DNA of 39,867 nt from CAZWUK01 sp964636685 (GCA_964636685.1 CAZWUK010000008.1:1-39867), one strand, 5' to 3'. Positions 1 through 7,850 are shown, numbered from the stretch's first letter. The notes: generated by a model from the letters alone, not told the origin. Program-made: numbers and translations.

Positions 1-650
1 CGCACTGCGATCCCGTCCACGAGGTGAGCATTGTCCCGAGAGGCATGGCGGCAGGCTATACCATGTCGCTGCCCAAAGAGGACCAGATGCACGTGACCAA
101 GAACAAGCTGGAGGACAACATCGCCATGGCTTTGGGCGGCCGTGTTGCCGAAAAGATCAAGTTCAAGGATGTTTCCACCGGCGCGTACAACGATTTGCAG
201 CGTTCCAGCGAAATCGCGCACAAGATGGTTACTGAATATGGCATGAGCGATTCGATCGGCCCGATGTTCCTCGGCGGTCAGGAAGAGGTGTTTATCGCCA
301 AGGACTGGGGACATCAGCGCAACTATTCCGAAGCGCTTGCGTCTCGCGTGGACGAGGAGGTTCGCCGGATTCTGGATACGCAGTTTGACCGTGCCATGGA
401 AGCCGTCAGCGAGGATCTTCCGGCGCTCGATCGCGTCGCGGAGATGCTGGTGGAATATGAGCGCGTGACAGGCGAGGAATTCGAGAAGGTTTATCACGGC
501 GCTTTGGCAGAGGACGTGCTTGCGCGCACGAAAAACGAAGAAGCGCAGCCCGGGCAGGAAAAAGCACAACCGGAGCAGAAAGCCGATGAACCGACCGCGG
601 ATAACGATAAATATCCGCCGCGTACCGAAGACAACACACAGCACGAATAA
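1..650 (+). CDS. ftsH: ATP-dependent zinc metalloprotease FtsH, C-terminal fragment (5' end outside window)
   Basis: FtsH is a hexameric membrane-anchored AAA+ protease that degrades unassembled membrane proteins and some regulators in the cytoplasm. Only the C-terminal part of the M41 peptidase domain is present; the reading frame is open from base 3 and runs off the left edge. The visible start (HCDPVHEVSIVPRG followed by AAGYT) matches the strand after the HEAGH zinc site, which lies outside the window. The segment GAYNDLQRSSEIAHKMV carries the conserved aspartate that is the third zinc ligand in the family, followed by MVTEYGMSD. The last 40 or so residues are a low-complexity Gln/Glu/Lys/Pro tail, normal for FtsH. 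Identification is firm; the start cannot be given. Confidence 0.95.
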   Translation, partial: HCDPVHEVSIVPRGMAAGYTMSLPKEDQMHVTKNKLEDNIAMALGGRVAEKIKFKDVSTGAYNDLQRSSEIAHKMVTEYGMSDSIGPMFLGGQEEVFIAKDWGHQRNYSEALASRVDEEVRRILDTQFDRAMEAVSEDLPALDRVAEMLVEYERVTGEEFEKVYHGALAEDVLARTKNEEAQPGQEKAQPEQKADEPTADNDKYPPRTEDNTQHE

Positions 651-669
651 CATAAAAAAGGATAACGGG

Positions 670-700
670 CGGGGCGGAGCGATCCGTCCCGTCTTGCTTG
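670..700 (+). terminator. Possible terminator/attenuator hairpin between ftsH and the PHP gene
   Basis: A 9-bp GC-rich stem with one G-U pair (CGGGGCGGA, loop GCGA, TCCGTCCCG, bases 670-691) is followed by TCTTGCTT, a weak U-tract. It lies wholly in the 57-base gap after the ftsH stop. It may only partly terminate, because the next gene starts 16 bases later and shows no clear promoter of its own. Confidence 0.45.
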
Positions 701-707
701 CAGGAAG

Positions 708-1538
708 ATGGAACAACATAGATTTGATCTGCACGTACACAGCATTTGCTCGGACGGTACCTTTCACCCGGCCGAGATCGTAACCATGGCAAAAGAACTG
801 GGTCTTTCGATGGTTGCGCTATCCGATCACGACTGCATTCTGGGCGTTGCAGAAGCGCTGGCGCAGGGCAAGGAATGCGGCCTGACGGTTATCCCGGCGG
901 TGGAATTTGACTGTGAGTACGCCCATGAGCTGCATATGCTGGGCGAGGATATCGACCCGGAAAACGAGGAATTGATCGAGGCGCTGCGACTGTCTGCCAA
1001 ACGGCGGCAGGAACGCAACGCGCGCATTGTGGAGCAGCTGGAGACGGCGGGGCTGCATATTCGTCCGTATCTCAACAAGACCGAGGGGATCGTGACGAGA
1101 ATGCACATCGGTCTGGCGCTGCAAGACGCCGGATACGCTCTGGACGTCAAGGATGCGTTTGCCCGTTATCTCAGCCCCGGACAGGTGGGATATTATCATG
1201 CGCCGCGGTATACGCCCGCAGAGGCGGTGCGGATCATCAAACGCGCGGGCGGTATTCCGGTGCTTGCGCATCCCTGCAATGTCAACAGCAATCCGCATCG
1301 CTTGATCGCGGAGATGGTTGAAGCGGGGATCGAGGGGATCGAGGCGTACCATCCGTCTGCCAGCGCAGGGGAAGCGGAGCTGCTTTTGAGCCTTGCCAGG
1401 CGGTATCGCCTGCTTGTGACCTGCGGCAGCGATTTCCACGGCGACAATCGAAAGAACGTGACGCTCGGCTGCATGTGGCGGGAGCTGCCGGAATTGGAAA
1501 AGACCTATCAGCTGCTCCTGAAGCGTCACCCAAACTGA
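708..1538 (+). CDS. PHP-domain phosphoesterase (TrpH/YciV-like)
   Basis: 276 aa. The protein is a PHP-superfamily metal-dependent phosphoesterase, the family that includes 3',5'-nucleoside bisphosphate phosphatase/RNase AM and TrpH-type proteins. Metal-ligand motifs are in the expected order: DLHVHSICSDG (residues 7-17, HxH), LSDHD (about 38-42), AVEFD (about 65), the central MHIG segment, LAHPCN (about 187) and a C-terminal GSDFHGDN. The family's typical small insertion domain lies between residues 100 and 150. The likely substrate is a nucleotide or short RNA 5' end, but nothing in the sequence separates these. AGGAAG sits immediately before the ATG, which is tight spacing; no other start preserves the motif at residue 7. 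Confidence 0.88.
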   Translation: MEQHRFDLHVHSICSDGTFHPAEIVTMAKELGLSMVALSDHDCILGVAEALAQGKECGLTVIPAVEFDCEYAHELHMLGEDIDPENEELIEALRLSAKRRQERNARIVEQLETAGLHIRPYLNKTEGIVTRMHIGLALQDAGYALDVKDAFARYLSPGQVGYYHAPRYTPAEAVRIIKRAGGIPVLAHPCNVNSNPHRLIAEMVEAGIEGIEAYHPSASAGEAELLLSLARRYRLLVTCGSDFHGDNRKNVTLGCMWRELPELEKTYQLLLKRHPN

Positions 1539-1589
1539 CACGTTTTTCGATAATTCGGCATACGCTTTTAGAAGAAGGTGGAATGCCGC

Positions 1590-2240
1590 ATGGAACGTAA
1601 AAAAAGAAAACGCCTCATCGTCCTGATTTCGGTGCTTGTGACGCTCGTTGGCGTTTTTTTCTATGTCAATGCCAATATTCGACCCGTGCTGACAGGGCTT
1701 GCCGGAGCGCGTGTGCAGGCGGTCGCCGCAAAGGCGATGAACGACGCGATACTCGATATTATCGCGGACGGCGCGGAGTATGAATCGCTTGTGCACGTCT
1801 ACGCAACGGAAACGCAGGTCTATTTATTGCAGGCAAATAGCAGCAAATTGAACGTGCTGGCGGCGGAATGCGCAAACGCCGCGCAGCAGCGCATCGGCCG
1901 GTTGGGGGAACAGGGCGTCACCATTCCGATCGGCACGATCTCCGGCATTCCGATGTTCGCGGGACTGGGACCGCGGATTACGCTGAAATTCACGCCGGCC
2001 GGCGCGGTGAAAGCCTCGTTCGACAGCGAGTTCCGCTCCGCCGGGATCAACCAGACGCTGCACCGCATCAACCTCAAACTGACCGCGACGGTTCGTGTGA
2101 TTTTGCCGGGCGAGTCGCAAAGCCTCACAGTCGAAGCCGAAGCGCCGATTACGGAAAACGTGATTGTCGGCAGCGTACCGGACGCTTACACGAACGTGGC
2201 CAACGAGGCGGATCTCCTCAACCTTGTGCCCGGGGATTGA
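1590..2240 (+). CDS. yunB: Sporulation protein YunB
   Basis: 216 aa from the ATG at 1590, which has AAGGTGG eight bases upstream; an in-frame GTG at 1578 overlaps that ribosome binding site and is less likely. The protein has a basic N-terminus, one membrane helix (about residues 8-28, VLISVLVTLVGVFFYVNA), then an extracytoplasmic domain with the family landmarks GTISGIPMFAGLGPRI and the C-terminal VIVGSVPDAYTNV. YunB is made in the mother cell under SigE in Bacillus and is required for efficient sporulation; its biochemical role is unknown. Its presence suggests the host belongs to a spore-forming lineage. No SigE-type promoter was recognised in the short upstream gap. Confidence 0.88.
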   Translation: MERKKRKRLIVLISVLVTLVGVFFYVNANIRPVLTGLAGARVQAVAAKAMNDAILDIIADGAEYESLVHVYATETQVYLLQANSSKLNVLAAECANAAQQRIGRLGEQGVTIPIGTISGIPMFAGLGPRITLKFTPAGAVKASFDSEFRSAGINQTLHRINLKLTATVRVILPGESQSLTVEAEAPITENVIVGSVPDAYTNVANEADLLNLVPGD

Positions 2241-2265
2241 ATTCAGACATTTCCCGCCAAGAAGG

Positions 2266-2294
2266 TTGCCCGTCGTCAAATACTCTGTTATAAT
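2266..2294 (+). promoter_or_regulatory. Sigma-A type promoter for the PRPP synthetase gene
   Basis: TTGCCC (2266-2271), a 17-base spacer and a perfect TATAAT (2289-2294). It lies in the 100-base gap between yunB and the next gene, 46 bases before the ATG. Confidence 0.75.
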
Positions 2295-2340
2295 GGCAAT
2301 GCAAGAACGGGTACGCTTGGGTACGGAAAGAGGAGAATAA

Positions 2341-3354
2341 ATGTATACAGGTGCAGGGATCATCAAGATCTATGCAGGAAGCACGGGACAGTCGTTCGCA
2401 AAAAAAATGTGCGCCTATCTTGGTACACAGCTCGGCAACGCCGAGACAATTAAGTTTTCAGAGGGAAACATCTTTGTTCGGGTCAATGAATCCATCCGTG
2501 ACAAGGATGTTTATATCGTTCAGCCCATCGGACGCGCGCCCAACGATGAATTTGTGGAGCTGCTGTTCTGGATCGACGCGTTCCGCAGAGCGAGCGCAAA
2601 CTCGGTAACGGCGATTATTCCTTATTTTTCCTATGCAAAGGGCGACAAAAAGGACGAGCCCAGAGTTTCGATCCGCGCGCGGGTTTGCGCGGACTGCATT
2701 GAGGCTGCGGGCGTTGACCGCATCATCACGATGGATTTGCATGCGCCACAGGTGCAGGGCTTCTTTAAAAAGCCGGTGGATCATCTGTATGCAAAATCGC
2801 TTCTGTGCGAATATGTTCGTCGAGCCGGGATCGTGGACGATAATCTGGTGGTGGTTTCCCCCGACGCCGGATCGGCAAAACGTGCAAGAGAATTTGCGAC
2901 CGAGCTCAATGTGCCGGTTGCCATCGGCGACAAGATGCGCTACGGGCACGATGAAAACGCCAAGGTATTGGAGATCATCGGCGACGTCAAGGGAAAGAAT
3001 TGTCTGGTAGTGGACGATTTTGCAATTTCCGGCGGCACGCTGATCGACATTGCCTACGGTCTTCGAGACAAGGGCGCAAACAAGGTCTATGTTGCGCTTT
3101 CTCACAATGTACTCAACGAAAAGGGCGTGCGCCGCATCGACGAGAGCCCGATTGAGTTCATCGTTTCTACCGACACGTTGGAATGCCCTGCGGCACAGTT
3201 TTCCAATAAGATCCGCTTTATTTCTGCGGCGCCGATGTTTGCGCAGGCCGTGAAGATCATCCATGGCCGCTCGTCCATCAGCACAATATTTGATGAAAGA
3301 ACCAATCAGCATATGCTGGATATGAGCTTTATGGAGCAACAAAGCCTGCTTTGA
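2341..3354 (+). CDS. prs: Ribose-phosphate pyrophosphokinase (PRPP synthetase), divergent form
   Basis: 337 aa. The family makes 5-phosphoribosyl-1-pyrophosphate from ribose-5-phosphate and ATP, feeding purine, pyrimidine, NAD, His and Trp synthesis. Class-I-like landmarks are present: GNIFVRVNESIRDKDVYIVQ, NDEFVELLFWIDAFRRAS, IPYFSYAKGDKK, MDLHAPQVQGFF with PVDHLYA, and VVSPDAGSAKRAR. Two parts diverge. The flexible catalytic loop reads GDKMRYGHDEN where class I enzymes have DKRRP, and the PRPP-binding loop reads VVDDFAISGGTL rather than IDDxIDTAGT; the SGGTL form recalls class II (plant-type) synthetases. GAGGAG lies just before the ATG. It has its own promoter and terminator. It may be the main synthetase or a paralogue. 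Confidence 0.9.
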   Translation: MYTGAGIIKIYAGSTGQSFAKKMCAYLGTQLGNAETIKFSEGNIFVRVNESIRDKDVYIVQPIGRAPNDEFVELLFWIDAFRRASANSVTAIIPYFSYAKGDKKDEPRVSIRARVCADCIEAAGVDRIITMDLHAPQVQGFFKKPVDHLYAKSLLCEYVRRAGIVDDNLVVVSPDAGSAKRAREFATELNVPVAIGDKMRYGHDENAKVLEIIGDVKGKNCLVVDDFAISGGTLIDIAYGLRDKGANKVYVALSHNVLNEKGVRRIDESPIEFIVSTDTLECPAAQFSNKIRFISAAPMFAQAVKIIHGRSSISTIFDERTNQHMLDMSFMEQQSLL

Positions 3355-3366
3355 TAAGAATGTGGG

Positions 3367-3394
3367 AAAAGCGTCTTTTTTAAGGCGCTTTTTT
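3367..3394 (+). terminator. Rho-independent terminator after prs
   Basis: The stem AAAAGCGTCTT / AAGGCGCTTTT (one G-U pair, loop TTTT) runs straight into T6. It starts 13 bases after the prs stop. Confidence 0.85.
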
Positions 3395-3406
3395 CTATAA
3401 AAATCG

Positions 3407-3435
3407 TTGACACAGCAATTACCATGTGATATTAT
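3407..3435 (+). promoter_or_regulatory. Upstream promoter of carD (P1)
   Basis: A perfect TTGACA (3407-3412), 17-base spacer and TATTAT (3430-3435). It lies directly after the prs terminator and 72 bases before the carD start. Confidence 0.75.
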
Positions 3436-3445
3436 TCTTAATTTA

Positions 3446-3474
3446 TTGACTTGCAAAACGCTTTCCCGTATAAT
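3446..3474 (+). promoter_or_regulatory. Downstream promoter of carD (P2)
   Basis: TTGACT (3446-3451), 17-base spacer and a perfect TATAAT (3469-3474). With P1 it forms a tandem pair 39 bases apart. Confidence 0.75.
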
Positions 3475-3506
3475 AAAAATAGATTATCAGGGAAGGTGGA
3501 TATAAT

Positions 3507-3977
3507 GTGTTCCAAATAGGCGACATGGTCTGTTACCCGATGCACGGCGTCGGTGTTGTGGAAGCGATAGAGGAACAGTCCGTGCTGGATAAGACGGCGC
3601 GGTACTATGTCCTGCGCTTTGTCATCGGGCGCATGACAGCCATGGTACCGGTTGACAGCGCAGACACAGTCGGGCTGCGCCATCTGGTGGACGTCGCGGC
3701 ATGCGATCGCGTCGTCGCTTATCTTCGCAACGATGAAGTCGGCGTTGAAAGCGACAACTGGAACCAACGCTACCGGGATAATCTGGAGAAGCTGCGTGCA
3801 GGAGACATTTTTGATATCGCCCATGTTGTCAAGTGCCTGATCCGGCGCGATCAGGAAAAAGGACTTTCCACCGGAGAACGCAAGATGCTTTTGACGGCGC
3901 GGCAGGTACTATTGGCTGAGCTTGCGGCGGCAAGCGGAAAGGAGGAGGCCGACTTTTTGCCCCTCGTCGGAGGGTGA
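3507..3977 (+). CDS. CarD-family transcriptional regulator
   Basis: 156 aa with a GTG start; the ATG two bases upstream is out of frame and closes after three codons. AAGGTGG lies seven bases before the GTG. Residues 1-60 form the RNA-polymerase-interacting Tudor-like domain (FQIGDMVCYPMHGVGVVEAIEE, then YYVLRFVIGRMTAMVPVD), and the rest is the helical domain that contacts DNA at the upstream edge of the bubble. CarD/CdnL proteins bind the RNA polymerase beta subunit and stabilise open complexes, notably at rRNA promoters. The gene is followed 25 bases later by the PIN/TRAM gene, a neighbour it commonly has in Firmicutes, and both are probably read from the tandem promoters. Confidence 0.92.
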   Translation: MFQIGDMVCYPMHGVGVVEAIEEQSVLDKTARYYVLRFVIGRMTAMVPVDSADTVGLRHLVDVAACDRVVAYLRNDEVGVESDNWNQRYRDNLEKLRAGDIFDIAHVVKCLIRRDQEKGLSTGERKMLLTARQVLLAELAAASGKEEADFLPLVGG

Positions 3978-4002
3978 TACTGCAAGGAGGCTCAAAAACC
4001 GC

Positions 4003-5091
4003 ATGAGAAAGTTTTTTCGTTTTCTCACTGCTCTGATGGGACTTGGTATCGGTTGCGGCGTTGTCGCGTTGATTTTTTGCAACGTCAAATTTCCGGGTTA
4101 TCCGTATGTCATGCTGTACACGACCGATACGACCGTGATAACTGCCGTCTATGTGGTTGGAGGTTTTTTATCCGGACTTATATTTTATATTTTTTCTCCG
4201 AAAATCATAGATGGCATTCACACTTTTTTCAGCAGCATTGAGAATAAACTGACTGAGATGCCCGCGCTGGACATTCTGTTTTGCGTTTTGGGCACGATGA
4301 TCGGCATGATGCTGGCGCTGCTTGTCAGTCTGCTGATCCGGATGATTAGCGTGCCTGTACTGCCGGTTGTGCTGTCCACGCTTGCATTTCTGCTGTTCGG
4401 CTATTACGGCGGACATGTCGGACTGACGCGGCGTCAGGAATTGATGGAGGGGATCGTAAATCGCAGGGGGAGGAGCGCGCTGCCTGCGGATTGCGGCACG
4501 GCGCATCCCAAGATACTGGACACCTCATCGATTATCGATGGGCGCATCTATGATGTGTGCAAAAGCGGTTTTTTGGAAGGCAGCATCGTCGTGCCAACGT
4601 TTGTCCTCAAGGAGCTGCGGCATATCGCGGATCATTCGGACGCGATGAAACGCAACCGCGGACGGCGCGGACTCGATATTGTGAAAGCGCTGCAGGATGA
4701 TTTTGGGGATCAGGTTATCGTTGAGGAGCAGGACTATCCCGATGTCGATGAGGTGGATCTGAAGCTTTTACGCCTGTCGCAGGAGCTGAACGGAATGCTG
4801 GTCACAAACGACTATAATCTCAACAAGGTCGCCGAGGTGCATCAGGTACGGGTTTTGAACATCAATGACCTTGCAAACGCGCTGCGTCCCATCCTCCTGC
4901 CCGGCGAAGAGCTTCTGCTGACCATCATGAAGGAAGGCAAGGAAGCAGGACAGGGCATCGGATACCTGGAGGATGGCACCATGGTCATCGTAGAGGGCGG
5001 CAAGCGCCACATTGGAGAACAAATAGCGTTGGTAGTGACCAGCGCCTTGCAGACCTCGGCAGGACGTATGATCTTCGCCAAAATACGGTAA
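4003..5091 (+). CDS. PIN/TRAM-domain integral membrane protein (YacL family)
   Basis: 362 aa from the ATG at 4003, which has AAGGAGG 12 bases upstream; the frame is open further left but only into the end of carD. There are four membrane helices (about residues 5-25, 40-62, 86-108 and 113-130), then a PIN nuclease-like domain beginning ILDTSSIIDGRIYDV with acidic residues typical of metal binding (D in LDTS, E in KELRHIAD, D in VTNDYNLN). A C-terminal TRAM domain (about 285-350, LLPGEELLLTIMKEGKEAGQ through HIGEQIALVV) probably binds RNA. The family is proposed to be a membrane-tethered RNase, but its substrate is unknown. The architecture and length match YacL closely. Confidence 0.9.
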   Translation: MRKFFRFLTALMGLGIGCGVVALIFCNVKFPGYPYVMLYTTDTTVITAVYVVGGFLSGLIFYIFSPKIIDGIHTFFSSIENKLTEMPALDILFCVLGTMIGMMLALLVSLLIRMISVPVLPVVLSTLAFLLFGYYGGHVGLTRRQELMEGIVNRRGRSALPADCGTAHPKILDTSSIIDGRIYDVCKSGFLEGSIVVPTFVLKELRHIADHSDAMKRNRGRRGLDIVKALQDDFGDQVIVEEQDYPDVDEVDLKLLRLSQELNGMLVTNDYNLNKVAEVHQVRVLNINDLANALRPILLPGEELLLTIMKEGKEAGQGIGYLEDGTMVIVEGGKRHIGEQIALVVTSALQTSAGRMIFAKIR

Positions 5092-5125
5092 TCCGGGTGA
5101 ACGCTTCCCATTTCAGCGAAAATGC

Positions 5126-5155
5126 TTGACAGTTCTCGGCCGTGTCAACTATAAT
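5126..5155 (+). promoter_or_regulatory. Promoter of the rpmH-rnpA operon
   Basis: A perfect TTGACA (5126-5131), 18-base spacer and perfect TATAAT (5150-5155), about 95 bases before rpmH. This is one of the strongest promoters in the window, as expected for a ribosomal protein gene. Confidence 0.85.
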
Positions 5156-5248
5156 GTTCAAGGTTATTATCGCGCAGGATGGCGTTCCGCGCGTGAAGAA
5201 TTGGACGGATCTCGTCCATCAGCATTCTAAGGGAGAGAGGTGTCGGAT

Positions 5249-5383
5249 ATGGTTCGTACATATCAGCCGAAGAAACGTCAGCGCAGCAAGGTGCATGGCT
5301 TCCGTAAGCGCATGAAGACTACGGACGGTCGCAATGTTCTCAAGCGCAGACGCGCCAAGGGCCGCAAAAAGCTCAGCGCATAA
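5249..5383 (+). CDS. rpmH: 50S ribosomal protein L34
   Basis: 44 aa, very basic, beginning MVRTYQPKKRQRSKVHGF and ending GRKKLSA; this is the standard bL34 length and sequence. The purine-rich GGGAGAGAGG (5231-5240) lies eight bases before the ATG and acts as the ribosome binding site. L34 is a structural protein of the large subunit. It is the first gene of the conserved rpmH-rnpA-yidD-yidC-jag cluster and is preceded by a strong promoter. In many Firmicutes dnaA lies divergently just upstream; here the upstream gene is the PIN/TRAM protein on the same strand. Confidence 0.97.
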   Translation: MVRTYQPKKRQRSKVHGFRKRMKTTDGRNVLKRRRAKGRKKLSA

Positions 5384-5423
5384 CGCGTTGCAACAATTGG
5401 CGCAAAAAAAGGCATAAACGCTT

Positions 5424-5456
5424 GCGGCAAGCAATGCTTTGCTTGCCGCACGTTTT
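5424..5456 (+). terminator. Terminator/attenuator between rpmH and rnpA
   Basis: A perfect 11-bp stem (GCGGCAAGCAA / TTGCTTGCCGC, loop TGCT) is followed by ACGTTTT. It probably lowers read-through so that L34 is made in excess over the RNase P protein, since rnpA shows no separate promoter. Confidence 0.75.
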
Positions 5457-5492
5457 ATCTTGAAATGAACGAAGGGGCGCGCAAAAAACGCA

Positions 5493-5840
5493 TTGAAACG
5501 CATCTATACACTCAAACGGAAAAAAGAGTTTCGCTATACTTACCGTGCCGGAAAATCCATTTCCAACAAATACTATGGTATGCTCTATGCAAAAAGCCGC
5601 GGCTCCATTCCCCATATTGGATTTACCGTCAGCAAGAAGATCGGAAACGCCGTTGTGCGAAATCGCGTCAAGCGCCGTATGCGCGAGGCGTTGACGCCGC
5701 TGATTCCCTTTATCCGCCGTGGCTGCAACATTGTGTTTATTGCGCGGCACGGAAGCATCGAAGCGCCGTTTCTGTCACTGCGAGAGGCCATGACGGAGTC
5801 GCTCAAAAAGGCAAACCTGCTGGGGGAGATCCCTGAATGA
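5493..5840 (+). CDS. rnpA: Ribonuclease P protein component
   Basis: 115 aa, with a TTG start at 5493 (MKRIYTLKRKKEFRYTYRAG). This is the expected N-terminus, and no ATG or GTG in frame gives it. The purine-rich GAAGGGGCG lies about 14 bases upstream, a rather long gap that suggests modest translation. The RNR signature reads GNAVVRNRVKRRMREA, with the FTVSKKIGNAVVRN core that contacts the RNase P RNA and the pre-tRNA 5' leader. The protein assists the catalytic RNA (rnpB, not in this window) in 5' maturation of tRNA. The stop overlaps the yidD start (ATGA). Confidence 0.95.
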   Translation: MKRIYTLKRKKEFRYTYRAGKSISNKYYGMLYAKSRGSIPHIGFTVSKKIGNAVVRNRVKRRMREALTPLIPFIRRGCNIVFIARHGSIEAPFLSLREAMTESLKKANLLGEIPE

Positions 5841-6046
5841 AGCGTTTTTTGATCGGAGTCATTCATTTTTACCAAAAGCATATTTCTCCAGGGCTGCCGC
5901 CAAGCTGCAGATTCATTCCGACCTGTTCGCAGTATGCGGTGGAGGCCATTTCAAAATACGGAGCATGGAAGGGGACAGGTCTTGCCGTTTGGCGAATCCT
6001 TCGCTGCAATCCGTTCTGCCGCGGAGGCTACGACCCGGTTCCATAA
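5837..6046 (+). CDS. yidD: Membrane protein insertion efficiency factor YidD
   Basis: 69 aa. It carries the full family signature: FYQKHISPGLPPSCRFIPTC, SQYAVEAISKYG, LAVWRILRCNPFCRGGYDPVP, with three conserved cysteines. It is a small amphipathic inner-membrane protein that helps YidC insert membrane proteins. Its ATG overlaps the rnpA stop by four bases, so it is translationally coupled; yidC follows 27 bases later. Confidence 0.95.
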   Translation: MKRFLIGVIHFYQKHISPGLPPSCRFIPTCSQYAVEAISKYGAWKGTGLAVWRILRCNPFCRGGYDPVP

Positions 6047-6073
6047 GTTTTATCAACACGAGGAGGGGAATCC

Positions 6074-7057
6074 ATGTCAGGTGATTTCTTCTTGACCCAA
6101 TGGGCGTTTCTCGGCATGCAGTGGCTCTATGAGACACTGACCGGGGAAAACATCGTTCTTACGATTGTTATCGCAACGCTCGCAATTCGCTTGATCTCGC
6201 TGTTCGGCGATATCAAATCGCGCCAGTCTTCCTTGAAGATGCAGTCCGTCCAGCCGGAGCTGGACAAGATTCGCAAAAAGTACGCCAACGATTCCGAGAA
6301 GCTCGCGCGCGCACAGCAAAAGCTCATGCGAGACAACAATGTCAGCATGTTTGGCGGCTGCCTGCCGATGCTGATTACCATGCCGCTGTTCTTCATTTTC
6401 TTCGCGGCGTTCCGCCAATGGGGTCAGGAGATGAGCGCAAAGCTTGTCGTACTGCTGGCACAGGATGAAGCGGCGGGCGTTGAGTTTTTCAAGAACTTCC
6501 ATTTCCTGTGGGTTAATAACGTCTGGATGCCGGACAACGGTTTGAAACCCGTTTTGCAGCCGGCGGCGGAGTTTTTTTCCTCTGTCAACAAGGACATGCC
6601 GCGTCTGCTGTATTTTGCGGATGAACTGCATCCCGAACGCTTACAAACGTTTCTGGATCTCGGGTTCTTCACAAAGGCGACAGACGGTACGATTGCGCTT
6701 GCCGCTGCCAGCGACACGATCGAGGCAAGCTACAACGCTTTGCTTACGCCTTGCGCCGCACTGTACCAGGGTCATAACAACGGCTGGTTCATTCTTCCGA
6801 TACTGGCGGGCGCAACCTCGTTTTTGCAGTCTTGGCTGATGATGCGCGGACAACCCAAGGGGCAGGACGCCGCCGCAAGCTCTAACAAGATGATGCTGTG
6901 GCTGATGCCGGCAATGTCTGTGTTTTTCTGCCTGTCGAACAACTCCGCGTTTGCCGTTTACTGGATTATGAGCAACGTATTCGGCATTCTGACCAACGCG
7001 GCGATCAATCACTTTTTCTTGAAAAAACAAGGGATCGTGGAGGTGGCAAAACAATGA
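6074..7057 (+). CDS. yidC: Membrane protein insertase YidC/OxaA
   Basis: 327 aa. The YidC/Oxa1/Alb3 family inserts and folds membrane proteins with or without SecYEG. The first helix is followed by the conserved core beginning at about residue 30 (NIVLTIVIATLAIRLISLFGDIKS), with the Arg that lines the hydrophilic groove; then a basic coiled-coil hairpin (MQSVQPELDKIRKKYAND...EKLARAQQKLM), GGCLPMLITMPLFFIFFAAF, and three more helices ending FAVYWIMSNVFGILTNAAINHFFL. There is no lipobox, so it differs from Bacillus SpoIIIJ/YqjG, which are lipoproteins. An insertion of about 80 residues between helices (130-210) is longer than in Bacillus. Its stop overlaps the jag start. Confidence 0.95.
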   Translation: MSGDFFLTQWAFLGMQWLYETLTGENIVLTIVIATLAIRLISLFGDIKSRQSSLKMQSVQPELDKIRKKYANDSEKLARAQQKLMRDNNVSMFGGCLPMLITMPLFFIFFAAFRQWGQEMSAKLVVLLAQDEAAGVEFFKNFHFLWVNNVWMPDNGLKPVLQPAAEFFSSVNKDMPRLLYFADELHPERLQTFLDLGFFTKATDGTIALAAASDTIEASYNALLTPCAALYQGHNNGWFILPILAGATSFLQSWLMMRGQPKGQDAAASSNKMMLWLMPAMSVFFCLSNNSAFAVYWIMSNVFGILTNAAINHFFLKKQGIVEVAKQ

Positions 7058-7845
7058 GAAGCATGGAATTTTCCGGTCGTACCATCGACGAAGCAATCTT
7101 TCACGGATTGAACGAGATGGGCGTCACCATCGACGAGGTGATGATTGAGACGCTCCAGAGCGAGACCAAGGGCCTGTTTGGACTTGGCGCGAAGATGGCG
7201 GTTGTTCGCTTGACGGAGCGGGAGGCGCCGCTCGTGATGGAAACGGAAAAGACGCCGCGCAGAAACGACCGTCCAAGGGAGCAGCGCAGCGGCAGAAGCG
7301 CCGGCGCTCGTCCGGAACAGCGGGAACGCCGTCCCCGTGAGGAGCATGTTGAGGCTGCCGACGAAGAAGCTTATGATTACAGCGAGGAGCTCGCCAAGGA
7401 AACGCCCGCGGCACAGTTCTTAGCGGAGCTGCTTTCCAAAATGGGCATTGACGCAAAGGTGCTTGCCGCCAATACGGACAACGGGCTTCGCCTGTGCATT
7501 GATGCGGAGACGATGGGTATTCTGATCGGTCGTCGCGGAGAAACACTGGACGCACTGCAATACATCGTTTCCCTGTATGCAAACCGCAACCGAAAAGAAG
7601 ATGGCTATCTGCGCATCACGTTGGATACCGAGGGCTATCGCTTCCGTCGGGAAGAAACGCTCCGGCGCTTGGCAAGAAAGAGCGCGTCCAAAGCGCGCGC
7701 GACCGGACGGCCTGTGACAATGGAGCCTATGAATCCCTATGAGCGTCGCGTGCTGCACAGTGCGCTGCAAGGCTTTAGAGGCGTTTCCACACATAGCGAG
7801 GGCGAAGAACCAAACCGCCATGTTGTGATTGTGCCCGATAAATAA
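7054..7845 (+). CDS. jag: RNA-binding protein Jag/KhpB (Jag-N, KH, R3H)
   Basis: 263 aa from the ATG at 7054, which overlaps the yidC stop and follows GGAGGTGG. The domains are Jag-N (1-50, MEFSGRTIDEAIFHGLNEMG...GLFGLGAK), a charged Arg/Pro/Glu linker (about 60-110), a KH domain (about 125-195) with the GRRG loop in GILIGRRGETLDALQYI, and an R3H domain (about 205-260, NPYERRVLHSALQGF...THSEGEEPNRHVVIVP). KhpB pairs with KhpA to bind many cellular RNAs and affects cell elongation and division in other Firmicutes. The context directly after yidC is standard. A terminator follows six bases after the stop. Confidence 0.95.
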   Translation: MRSMEFSGRTIDEAIFHGLNEMGVTIDEVMIETLQSETKGLFGLGAKMAVVRLTEREAPLVMETEKTPRRNDRPREQRSGRSAGARPEQRERRPREEHVEAADEEAYDYSEELAKETPAAQFLAELLSKMGIDAKVLAANTDNGLRLCIDAETMGILIGRRGETLDALQYIVSLYANRNRKEDGYLRITLDTEGYRFRREETLRRLARKSASKARATGRPVTMEPMNPYERRVLHSALQGFRGVSTHSEGEEPNRHVVIVPDK

Positions 7846-7850
7846 GCAAG

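Noticed and set aside
819..1796. 325-codon - strand frame opposite the PHP and yunB genes
   Set aside because: It spans two unrelated + strand genes and the gap between them, with a His/Arg-rich composition typical of antisense frames.
2458..3456. Long open frame on the - strand opposite prs (332 codons)
   Set aside because: It is a shadow of prs in a GC-rich genome: the + strand frame matches a well-known family over its whole length, and the opposite frame has no recognisable motif or ribosome binding site.
5093..5248. Possible replication origin upstream of rpmH
   Set aside because: The location is classical, but no DnaA-box cluster (TTATCCACA or close variants) and no AT-rich unwinding element were found; a simple promoter explains the gap.
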